From Caccousia sp900752115 (GTDB taxonomy: Bacteria > Bacillota > Clostridia > Oscillospirales > Acutalibacteraceae): a stretch of DNA of 8,874 nucleotides. Positions within the stretch are counted from its first letter, which is position 1. Every line of letters begins with the position of its first letter. This document shows positions 1 to 5,794 of this stretch, piece by piece. Where the stretch lies: the NCBI GenBank assembly GCA_902472225.1, contig CABRNB010000112.1, forward strand, positions 1-8,874, given 5' to 3'. A program made the position numbers and the translations under genes. The notes under the pieces were generated by a model. The model saw only the letters and a program-made list of their open reading frames with translations. It made no database searches and was not told where the DNA came from.

Positions 1-1
1 C

Positions 2-490
2 CGATCTGACTGGATCGATCAGCAGCTTTTGGATCTCGGCGGCAGCCGGACCGGGGTCAGGCTGGAAGAAGTCAACGACATTGCCATTCACTATGTCGGA
101 AATCCCGGTACAAGCGCGGAGGGAAACCGAAACTATTTCAACGATCCCACCACAGAGGTTAACGCACATTTTCTGATCGGCCTGGACGGAGAGATTCTGC
201 AATGCGTCCCGCTGGATGAAAAATCCGCCGCTACCAATGAACGCAACCGCGATACCATCTCCATCGAGGTCTGCCACCCGGACGAGACCGGAAAATTCAC
301 CGACGCCTCCTACGACTCGCTGGTTAAGCTCTGCGCCTGGCTCTGCGGGGAGTTGGGACTTGACGAAACACATTTGATCCGGCACTACGACGTAACGGGA
401 AAGCTGTGTCCGCTTTACTTCGTCGATCACCCGGACGCCTGGGAGACGTTTCGCACCGATGTCGAAGAGGCGCTGAGGGAATCCGCATAA
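2..490 (+). CDS. N-acetylmuramoyl-L-alanine amidase (Amidase_2/PGRP fold), 5' end outside window
   Basis: Zinc-dependent amidase that cleaves the bond between N-acetylmuramic acid and L-alanine in peptidoglycan. The reading frame is open from base 2, so the gene starts upstream of the window; the in-frame TTG at 29 has no ribosome binding site and lies inside the conserved N-terminal part, so I do not take it as the start. Zinc ligands of the T7-lysozyme/PGRP family are visible: His at 89-91 (in AIHYVGNPG), His at 383-385 (in RHYDVTGK) and Cys at 407-409 (in KLCP), with the catalytic-type Lys at 401-403. The block IEVCHPDETGKF is also typical of the clostridial chromosomal members. Any signal peptide would lie upstream of the window, so localisation cannot be judged. 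The gene ends in TAA directly before a strong terminator, so it is the last gene of its transcript. It could belong to a prophage lysis module, but nothing nearby looks phage-like. Confidence 0.93.
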   Translation, partial: RSDWIDQQLLDLGGSRTGVRLEEVNDIAIHYVGNPGTSAEGNRNYFNDPTTEVNAHFLIGLDGEILQCVPLDEKSAATNERNRDTISIEVCHPDETGKFTDASYDSLVKLCAWLCGELGLDETHLIRHYDVTGKLCPLYFVDHPDAWETFRTDVEEALRESA

Positions 491-537
491 AAACAGCACG
501 GCAGTCCTATCCAACGGATCAGACTGCCGTGCTGTTT
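491..537 (+). terminator. Rho-independent terminator after the amidase, possibly bidirectional
   Basis: A perfect 16-bp inverted repeat pairs 491-506 (AAACAGCACGGCAGTC) with 522-537. The intervening bases contain a further ATCC/GGAT pair. TTTT closes the plus-strand side. On the minus strand the same hairpin is followed by five T residues (complement of 489-493), so it could also stop transcripts arriving from uxaC. It begins directly after the amidase stop codon. Confidence 0.93.
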
Positions 538-851
538 TCGTATCGGATCCCATCCTCCCGGCGGCATCCGCGGTATTTTCCAGGTCCGTTCAGCCGGAAA
601 GCATGAGTGGCGATGCACGGAGCAATTCCGCGAGAAAGCGTTCCGGCGTGTGCAGCGCTGCAAGCGCATACCGAACAGGTATGCTCCGGAACGGACGCCG
701 ACTTTGCCCTTCAGATCAATTCCTTCCCCGAGCGCTTTTCCGTTTCACTTACGGAGTGGCACGGGTATTTTTACGCGGGTGCTTTGAACCGACGGACGCC
801 CACAAGCCGCAAGCCAAGCCGCCGCTTGGGATTCCCTTTCCATTATTCTTC
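538..851. other. Intergenic stretch, no supported gene
   Basis: This gap lies between the amidase terminator and the uxaC stop codon. Short open frames exist on both strands, but none has a convincing ribosome binding site or a recognisable product. The only structure I see is a small inverted repeat, GCATACC (666-672) with GGTATGC (678-684). On the minus strand, fragments between about 600 and 730 look mildly protein-like in two different frames, which would fit a decayed gene, but this is too weak to annotate as one. Confidence 0.5.
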
Positions 852-2252
852 TTACGGAAATGCAAAATAGCGTTTTGCATTTTCATAGCAAACGCCGCGG
901 ACAAGCTCAAAGAGAAGCTCGCGGTCACACGGAAGCTCGCCCTGCTCCACCCAAGCGCCGAGCAGGTTGCAGAAAATACGGCGGAAATACTCATGGCGTG
1001 TGTAGGAGAGGAAGCTGCGCGAATCCGTCAGCATCCCCACAAAATTTCCGAGCAGAGACGAGGCGGCGAGGCCGGTAAGCTGTTCCTCCATGCCGCGCTT
1101 GGTGTCGTTGAACCACCAAGCCGCGCCGTGCTGTACCTTGCCGCGCACGCCCTCTCCCTGAAAGCTTCCTGCAAGCGCGTCGAGCATCGCGTTGTCGTTC
1201 GGATTCAGCGAGTACAGAATTGTTTTAGGCAGGCCGCCCTGCTGTTCAAGCGCGTCAAGGAAATTCCCCAAAGCCACGCTGTTGTCGCCGCAGCGGATAC
1301 AGTCATAGCCGGTATCCGGGCCAAGGCGGGCGAAATGCTCCGTGCTGACGTTGCGCAGCGCTCCGTAATGCAGCTGCATCACCCATCCTCGGGCTGCATA
1401 TTCTTTGCCCAGAAAACGAAGCAGATAGCCCTTATATCCCTCGCTCTCCGCCGCGTCAGGCACTTCGCCCCGCAGTGCTTTGGCAAAGGCGTTCTGCGCC
1501 TCCTCCGCAGTGGAGCAGCGCGCGGGAACGGCATCGAGGCCGTGATCGCTGACGCGGCAGCCTTGTTCATAGAAAAAGTTCATCCTTTGGCGCAAAACCT
1601 CCAGCAGAGACGGCAAATCGGCAATTTTGGTGTTTGCCGCCTGCGAGAGACGGCTGATGTACGAGGCAAATTCCGGCTTTTCCAGATTCAGAGCTTTATC
1701 GGGACGCCAGGCCGGAAGCACCTTGACCGGAAAGGAGGTATCCTCGCGGATCGCCTGATGCCAACGCAGATCGTCGGCAGGATCGTCCGTGGTGCAGATA
1801 ACTTCCACGTTGGACTGCAGAATCAGCTGCCGTACGCTCAGCGACGGCAGTTTTTTCGCGCACAGTTCCCAGACCTCCCGCGCCGTGCGGCCATTCAGAA
1901 CGCCGTCAAATCCGAAATACCTCTTCAACTCCAGATGGCTCCAGTGATAAAGCGGATTGCCTGCAGCGAGCGGAAGCACCTCGGCAAAACGCTGGAACTT
2001 CACTTCACCCGGCGCACTCCCGGTAATCTCCTCCTCCGGCACGCCGTTCGCCCGCATCAGTCTCCACTTATAGTGGTCGCCGCCGAGCCAGACCTCCGCC
2101 ATATCGGCAAAAACATGATCCTCTGCAATGGCCTGCGGATCAATGTGGCAATGGTAATCGATGATCGGCAGACGCGCCGCGCACTCGTGGTAGAGCTCGC
2201 GCGCCGTATCGCTGTGCAGAAGGAAGCTTTCATTCAGAAACGCTTGCATCAT
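852..2252 (-). CDS. uxaC: Glucuronate isomerase
   Basis: Cytoplasmic uronate isomerase (EC 5.3.1.12) that interconverts D-glucuronate and D-fructuronate, and D-galacturonate and D-tagaturonate, the first step of hexuronate catabolism. The 466-residue product has the family's normal length. It shows the metal-site motif DYHCH (residues 32-36) of the amidohydrolase-like barrel, then GDHYKWRLMR, TTDDPADDL and RVSDHGLDA, and the C-terminal signature TDSRSFLSYTRHEYFRR. AAGGAG at 2258-2263 precedes two adjacent ATG codons at 5 and 8 nt; the second may be the true start. Other hexuronate genes (uxuA, uxuB, kdgK, kdgA, transporter) are absent from the window, so it is a solitary transcription unit here. 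An extended -10 promoter and a structured leader lie upstream, which suggests its own control. A 10-bp inverted repeat covers the last codons. Confidence 0.97.
   Translation of the reverse strand: MMQAFLNESFLLHSDTARELYHECAARLPIIDYHCHIDPQAIAEDHVFADMAEVWLGGDHYKWRLMRANGVPEEEITGSAPGEVKFQRFAEVLPLAAGNPLYHWSHLELKRYFGFDGVLNGRTAREVWELCAKKLPSLSVRQLILQSNVEVICTTDDPADDLRWHQAIREDTSFPVKVLPAWRPDKALNLEKPEFASYISRLSQAANTKIADLPSLLEVLRQRMNFFYEQGCRVSDHGLDAVPARCSTAEEAQNAFAKALRGEVPDAAESEGYKGYLLRFLGKEYAARGWVMQLHYGALRNVSTEHFARLGPDTGYDCIRCGDNSVALGNFLDALEQQGGLPKTILYSLNPNDNAMLDALAGSFQGEGVRGKVQHGAAWWFNDTKRGMEEQLTGLAASSLLGNFVGMLTDSRSFLSYTRHEYFRRIFCNLLGAWVEQGELPCDRELLFELVRGVCYENAKRYFAFP
858..882. repeat. Perfect 10-bp inverted repeat at the 3' end of uxaC
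   Basis: AAATGCAAAA (858-867) is separated by TAGCG from TTTTGCATTT (873-882). The repeat lies within the last codons of uxaC. On the minus-strand transcript it would form an A/U-rich hairpin just before the stop codon. No U-tract follows, so it is not a standard terminator. It may affect mRNA stability or simply be coincidence. Confidence 0.6.
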
Positions 2253-2310
2253 ATCGACTCCTTTTCTGTGTTCCGTTCACCGCCTCCCCCGGGAAACTTC
2301 TCCGTTCGGC

Positions 2311-2361
2311 GGGCGGTCTCTGCCTGCCGGGGCAGACATTTTTTCGAGGCGCAGACCGCCC
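2311..2361 (-). promoter_or_regulatory. Long inverted repeat in the uxaC leader
   Basis: The arms 2311-2325 (GGGCGGTCTCTGCCT) and 2347-2361 (AGGCGCAGACCGCCC) are complementary over 15 bases with two adjacent mismatches. The region between them contains TCTGCC/GGCAGA-type pairs that compete with the large stem. The structure sits about 50 nt before the uxaC ribosome binding site, inside the inferred leader. It could be an attenuator-like or protein-binding leader element. It does not match a riboswitch class that I recognise. Confidence 0.5.
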
Positions 2362-2377
2362 CGTTTCATCTAAGCTT

Positions 2378-2386
2378 ATCATAACA
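2378..2386 (-). promoter_or_regulatory. Extended -10 promoter for uxaC
   Basis: Read on the minus strand, TGTTATGAT is an extended -10 element (TG-N-TATGAT). The -35 region is weak, but upstream lie spaced A-tracts (complement of 2409-2413, 2419-2424, 2434-2437 and 2440-2444) that resemble an UP element or bent DNA. The palindrome TAAGCTTA (2371-2378) overlaps the predicted start site and could be an operator. The inferred leader is about 120 nt. Confidence 0.6.
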
Positions 2387-2530
2387 CAGATTTGCGGCTC
2401 ACGCTTACTTTTTCCTGATTTTTTCCAAACTCGTTTTGATTTTTCCGTCTTTGCCGTGGTCAATCTCCTGCGCAGGGCTGACGAGGCGTTCCCAGCGAAA
2501 TCGCCTGATCATCCGCCCCCGTTTCAAACA

Positions 2531-2559
2531 TAAAAAACGGGAGGGAACTTTCCCTCCCG
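2531..2559 (-). terminator. Rho-independent terminator of the polymerase/YolD operon
   Basis: CGGGAGGGAA (2538-2547) pairs perfectly with TTCCCTCCCG (2550-2559), giving about 9 bp of stem with a 4-nt loop in practice. On the minus strand the stem is followed by six T residues (complement of 2532-2537). It lies about 90 nt after the YolD-like stop codon. Confidence 0.93.
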
Positions 2560-2646
2560 CCTACACAACCCGATTGCGCACCCGGCACACCGGGCAGCCG
2601 CCTTGCGCAGGAGCTTTCTCCTATGCGGAAAACTTCCCGGCCGTTT

Positions 2647-3066
2647 CTATTCTTCCGGCCCGATAAATTCCAGGCGTACCAACGCGTCAAATGAAAGCGC
2701 CGTTCCGTCTTCCAGATGCAGCGTGCGGTCAATCTCATCCACACGCCTCACGCGGCCGCGCAGATTCCGGTAAGCCCCGCCGGCTTTGCGCGCATCCGGT
2801 TCGAAAAAGGTCAAGGAAACCTCGGGGCGGGAGGATTCGCACGCAATCAGACGGCGGATGCCATCGTCCAGACAAGCCAGCTCTTCCTCCCCCAGAGCGG
2901 CACGGCTGTCTGTGAGCCTCTCCACCTCCCGGATGGCGTCGCTGTAGCCGGTAAGCGCAGCAAAAGGGGAAAACTGCGCGGCACGATCGGAGCGGCTCAT
3001 GCGCGGATGTGTGAGGGATACATGATGCGGCAGATCGATGATATCGTCATAACGGTGCTCGTCCAT
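2647..3066 (-). CDS. YolD-like protein
   Basis: A 139-residue protein of the YolD-like family, whose members usually accompany UvrX/UmuC-like Y-family polymerases in Bacillota and are thought to act as polymerase partners in translesion synthesis, loosely comparable to UmuD. The clostridial signature is clear: YDDIIDLPHHVS (residues 6-17), then MSRSDRAAQFSPFAALTGY (23-41), a predicted helical middle, and a C-terminal beta-rich segment (about 104-135) with the pattern VDEIDRTLHLEDGTALSF. AGGAGG overlaps the polymerase stop codon and lies 7 nt before the ATG at 3064-3066. Only 12 nt separate the two genes, so they are co-transcribed and probably translationally coupled. The gene ends in TAG and is followed by a terminator. 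The family's biochemical role is still poorly defined; the assignment to the family is secure. Confidence 0.9.
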   Translation of the reverse strand: MDEHRYDDIIDLPHHVSLTHPRMSRSDRAAQFSPFAALTGYSDAIREVERLTDSRAALGEEELACLDDGIRRLIACESSRPEVSLTFFEPDARKAGGAYRNLRGRVRRVDEIDRTLHLEDGTALSFDALVRLEFIGPEE

Positions 3067-3078
3067 CCTTTCCCCTCC

Positions 3079-4602
3079 TCACGCCCTGTGTCCGCCAATC
3101 TGACTGTTCCGATCGCGGGCCGTCGCATCCTCCTCAAGATTCATTCCCTTGAGGATCGCATTTTTGCCAAACTTTTTCTTGATCCCGATCACAGCCTCCT
3201 GCATCTTTTTCTCCCGCTCGAGTTCCTCCCTTTCTTCCTTCTGCCGCTCATCCTCCGCCGCATAGTCGGTAAAAAAGTCCATTTGCTCATAGCGCGGCTT
3301 TTCCCGGAGCGACTGCTCCGGCAGAACATGCCCGGCAGTCACGTTAATCCGCCGGACCAGCAGAGCCGGATCCACAATCCGATCGTACAGCTCGAGCGCC
3401 GCCTGCACAATGCGCCGCGAGGAGGACGTAGGCGGATCAAACCGAATGGCGCCATGCGCATGCTTGGGAACGGCGCGGCCGTAAAAATCAGTCGTCACCG
3501 GGCCGCGATACCGTTTTCGCCTTGCAGGATCGGAAAGGTTTTCTCTGTCAAAACCGATTGTCAGAACAAGCTGGTCCGTCACAAGTCTCTTATCCACCAG
3601 GTCCAGCGCCAGAAGATCCGTCATCTCATGCACCACAAGCTTCGCTCTGTCCGCCTCATAAGGGCAATGGAGCACCTGTCCGGAACCGATGCTGTTTGAG
3701 GCGGGCCGATACGCTTTGATATCCTCAATGGTGCACGGCTCCCAGCCCCAGGCGTGATCAATGAGCAGCTCCGCATTGACGCCGAACATCCTGTAAAGCA
3801 GCTCCTCATTGAGCAAATCGTCCTTTCCGCCAAGAGAACATCGCGCAATATCCCCCATGGTACAGAGTCCGACGGATTCCAGTTTTTTGGCGTAGCCTCT
3901 GCCGACACGCCAGAAATCGGTGAGCGGTCGATGAGTCCACAGCTTGCGCCGGTAGCTCATTTCATCAAGCTGAGCAATTCGAACGCCGTTTTCATCCGGC
4001 GGAATATGCTTGGCTTCAATATCCATCGCCACCTTGCAAAGGTACAGATTCGGTCCGATCCCGGCCGTGGCCGTGATACCGGTGGTATGCAGCACGTCAA
4101 GAATCATCCGCATGGCGAGCTCGCGCGGGGTAAGGCCATACGTTTTCAGATAACACGTAACATCGAGGAAAACCTCGTCGATCGAATAGCTGTGAATATC
4201 CTCCGGAGCAATGTATTTGAGATAAACATCATAAATTTGCGCGCTGATCGCCATATAGCGCGCCATTTGCGGCGGGGCAACAAGATAATCAACCGCAAGC
4301 TCCGGCCTTGCCCGAAGCTCCGGATCCCGGCAGGAGGAACCCGTCAGCTTCCCGCCGGGAGCGGCACGCCGGCGCGCCGCGTTGACCGCCTCAATTCTCT
4401 GCACAACTTCAAACAACCTCGGTCTGCCGGGAAGTCCCCACGCCTTGAGCGGAGGGGAAACGGCCAGGCAGATCGTCTTATCCGTGCGGCTTTGATCCGC
4501 CACAACAAGATTCGTCGTCATTGGGTCAAGACCGCGCTCCACACACTCGACCGAGGCGTAAAACGACTTCAAGTCGATGGCAAGATACGTTCTGTTCTCC
4601 AT
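3079..4602 (-). CDS. Y-family DNA polymerase, UvrX/UmuC-like (translesion synthesis)
   Basis: Error-prone DNA polymerase that copies across damaged template. The product from the ATG at 4600-4602 has 507 residues. The open frame extends upstream to a TTG at 4732-4734, but that region lacks a ribosome binding site and starts almost at the predicted transcript 5' end, whereas GAGGG lies 7 nt before the ATG. Key motifs: catalytic Asp10 and steric-gate F14-Y15 in AIDLKSFYASVE; catalytic S140-I-D142-E143 in YSIDEVFLDVT; helix-hairpin-helix-like segment around FWRVGRGYAKKLESVG; a likely beta-clamp-binding motif QMDFF at 440-444. A charged, coiled-coil-like stretch follows (about 453-470), then a C-terminal tail (KFGKNAILKGMNLEE, ending QIGGHRA) that I recognise from clostridial polymerases of this group. 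It is the first gene of an operon with the YolD-like gene. No GAAC-N4-GTTC LexA box is visible upstream, so SOS control is not shown by the sequence. Confidence 0.94.
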   Translation of the reverse strand: MENRTYLAIDLKSFYASVECVERGLDPMTTNLVVADQSRTDKTICLAVSPPLKAWGLPGRPRLFEVVQRIEAVNAARRRAAPGGKLTGSSCRDPELRARPELAVDYLVAPPQMARYMAISAQIYDVYLKYIAPEDIHSYSIDEVFLDVTCYLKTYGLTPRELAMRMILDVLHTTGITATAGIGPNLYLCKVAMDIEAKHIPPDENGVRIAQLDEMSYRRKLWTHRPLTDFWRVGRGYAKKLESVGLCTMGDIARCSLGGKDDLLNEELLYRMFGVNAELLIDHAWGWEPCTIEDIKAYRPASNSIGSGQVLHCPYEADRAKLVVHEMTDLLALDLVDKRLVTDQLVLTIGFDRENLSDPARRKRYRGPVTTDFYGRAVPKHAHGAIRFDPPTSSSRRIVQAALELYDRIVDPALLVRRINVTAGHVLPEQSLREKPRYEQMDFFTDYAAEDERQKEEREELEREKKMQEAVIGIKKKFGKNAILKGMNLEEDATARDRNSQIGGHRA

Positions 4603-4751
4603 TGCGCCGCCCTCTTTCCTTCTCTTTCCTGCAGCTGTTTTTCCTCTGTGCCGGAAAGCTTCCAACCATTCCTTTTGACTTCCCGTTTCATCCGCTGTAC
4701 AAAAGCCGCCTGTCCTCTCTCCACTTCTGTGCAAACGCTTTATCCTTTTTT

Positions 4752-4780
4752 ATTATATGCAAAAAACCTTCCTTTCTCAA
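4752..4780 (-). promoter_or_regulatory. Sigma-A promoter for the polymerase/YolD operon
   Basis: On the minus strand, TTGAGA (complement of 4775-4780) is followed by a 17-nt spacer and a perfect TATAAT (complement of 4752-4757). Transcription should start near 4745, leaving about 140 nt before the polymerase ATG. Confidence 0.8.
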
Positions 4781-4866
4781 GGCTTCCTGCATAGCATAAA
4801 TTTCCTGTGTGGAACAAACCAAGCACAGACTGCACCAGTATGTTTTATCTTTTTGAATATAATTTA

Positions 4867-4895
4867 TATACAACCCTTTCCTTTTATTGTATACT
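4867..4895 (+). promoter_or_regulatory. Probable promoter for the membrane-protein genes
   Basis: TATACA (4867-4872) is separated by 17 nt from TATACT (4890-4895). The -35 matches the consensus at four of six positions and the -10 at five of six. Transcription would start near 4902. A second TATAAT at 4857-4862 has no recognisable -35 element. Confidence 0.55.
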
Positions 4896-5006
4896 GAGGG
4901 CAGAAGATGCCGCCTGTTTTTTGCGCAAGCCGGGAGCGATCGCAAACGGAAAAGAGAGGGGAGCGCCAAACATCTGCACAAACGCTTTGGTGAGGAGGAA
5001 AGCCAC

Positions 5007-5726
5007 ATGAAACGGAAAGTTACGTATCTGTCCGTCTTTTTCGCCGCCATACTTCTGCTTTTTGCGGCCGTCCGCTCAGGGATCCGTTTTTACCGGAATC
5101 AGCAGCTGATTTCCGGTTTTGAGTACACTGAAAATGAAGCCTGGCAGCAATACCGGAACGAATTGAAAATCGAAACGATCGATTTTCAATCCTACGCCTC
5201 CCTGTTTGCAATCAACATGACGATGAATGCTCGTACAACACATTTTTATCTTCGCGAGCCTCTCACCTATTATGAAGAACACGATGGAAAAAAGCAGCCT
5301 GTTCTCACGCTGGAAACAGGTATACAGATGAATCCCGGAATATGGGAACCGGGATACGGCTTTTTCAGTTACCCTACCTACGAGGCGGGATGGCGCTGGG
5401 TTCAGCCGTTCGTTCCGGAAGGAGAAGCGCCGCAGGAAAACGCACAGCTGTATTATGTCCGGCTGGAAGATTTGACCGCCGCAGCGCGGTACTGGTTCGA
5501 ATCAGACGATGCTCTGCGGAAGTCTACGGTCTGGACCGGACTCTCCTGCGAGGAAGCCGCATGGGAAATCGTAAACAATGCCGACGTCATCTTTTATGAT
5601 CACGGCATTGTCCTCTCCCCGGATCTTCTTTCTCCTGTATGGACATGGGACTGCACCGCTGCCGTCCTGCTCGCTGCCTTCGATCTCACAGGTCTTTTCC
5701 TGCTTCGGCGGACACACCGGGCATAG
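5007..5726 (+). CDS. Unknown membrane-anchored protein with a transmembrane helix at each end
   Basis: I do not recognise this 239-residue protein. Its N-terminus is a basic MKRK followed by a hydrophobic helix (about residues 6-24, YLSVFFAAILLLFAAV). The middle of about 185 residues is soluble-looking and rich in aromatic residues, with clusters such as GYGFFSYPTYEAGWRWVQPF. A second hydrophobic segment (about 215-233, AAVLLAAFDLTGLFLL) is followed by RRTHRA. By the positive-inside rule both ends should be cytoplasmic and the central domain outside. There is no lipobox. An in-frame start exists 120 nt upstream, but AGGAGG at 4993-4998, 8 nt before the ATG at 5007, fixes the start chosen here. 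It is followed after 68 nt by another small anchored-protein gene on the same strand, and the two probably form one transcript. It ends in TAG. No enzymatic motif is apparent. Confidence 0.82.
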   Translation: MKRKVTYLSVFFAAILLLFAAVRSGIRFYRNQQLISGFEYTENEAWQQYRNELKIETIDFQSYASLFAINMTMNARTTHFYLREPLTYYEEHDGKKQPVLTLETGIQMNPGIWEPGYGFFSYPTYEAGWRWVQPFVPEGEAPQENAQLYYVRLEDLTAAARYWFESDDALRKSTVWTGLSCEEAAWEIVNNADVIFYDHGIVLSPDLLSPVWTWDCTAAVLLAAFDLTGLFLLRRTHRA

Positions 5727-5736
5727 TCCTGAACCC

Positions 5737-5753
5737 GACCCCGCGAAGGGGTC
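5737..5753. repeat. Short GC-rich hairpin between the two membrane-protein genes
   Basis: GACCCC (5737-5742) pairs with GGGGTC (5748-5753) around the loop GCGAA. No T-tract follows, so it is unlikely to be a strong terminator. It could be an RNA-processing or stability element in a two-gene transcript. Confidence 0.45.
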
Positions 5754-5794
5754 TCACTAAACCATGTATCTCACAGAGAAAGCGAGGCATCCAT

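Larger units (their letters stand above)
2253..2646. other. 394-base intergenic region between the YolD-like gene and uxaC
   Basis: No gene is supported here; the open frames on both strands lack ribosome binding sites and resemble no family I know. The region holds, from right to left on the minus strand, the terminator of the polymerase/YolD operon (2531-2559), four spaced A-tracts (complement of 2409-2444), the uxaC extended -10 promoter (2378-2386) and the uxaC leader with its long inverted repeat (2311-2361). The bases 2445-2530 show nothing I can name. Confidence 0.75.
4603..5006. other. 404-base divergent intergenic region
   Basis: This AT-richer stretch separates the polymerase operon (-) from the membrane-protein genes (+). 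It holds a good minus-strand promoter (4752-4780), a plausible plus-strand promoter (4867-4895), a polymerase leader of about 140 nt, and a plus-strand leader of about 105 nt. The 10-mer CAAACGCTTT occurs twice in direct orientation, at 4732-4741 and 4979-4988. I see no convincing gene here. Confidence 0.75.

Noticed and set aside
29..31. TTG at 29 as the amidase start
   Set aside because: The frame is open back to base 2, upstream residues (DWIDQQLLDL) fit the family's N-terminal helix, and there is no ribosome binding site before the TTG.
603..2384. Long plus-strand open frame of 593 codons antisense to uxaC
   Set aside because: It covers a well-conserved glucuronate isomerase gene on the other strand, has no ribosome binding site, and its translation resembles no protein family. 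Long antisense frames are common opposite GC-rich genes.
4603..4734. 44-residue N-terminal extension of the polymerase from a TTG at 4732-4734
   Set aside because: The TTG is only about 10 nt from the predicted transcript start and has no ribosome binding site. Family members begin close to the AIDLKSFYASVE motif.
2716..4794. Two long plus-strand frames (2716-3699 and 3754-4794) antisense to the YolD and polymerase genes
   Set aside because: The minus-strand genes have clear catalytic motifs, ribosome binding sites, promoter and terminator. The antisense translations lack such support.
4907..4993. 28-codon leader ORF whose TGA overlaps the ribosome binding site at 4993
   Set aside because: Its only candidate ribosome binding site (4896-4900) lies upstream of the transcript start predicted from the TATACT element, so it would be nearly leaderless. 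Its sequence has no regulatory signature such as a codon run.
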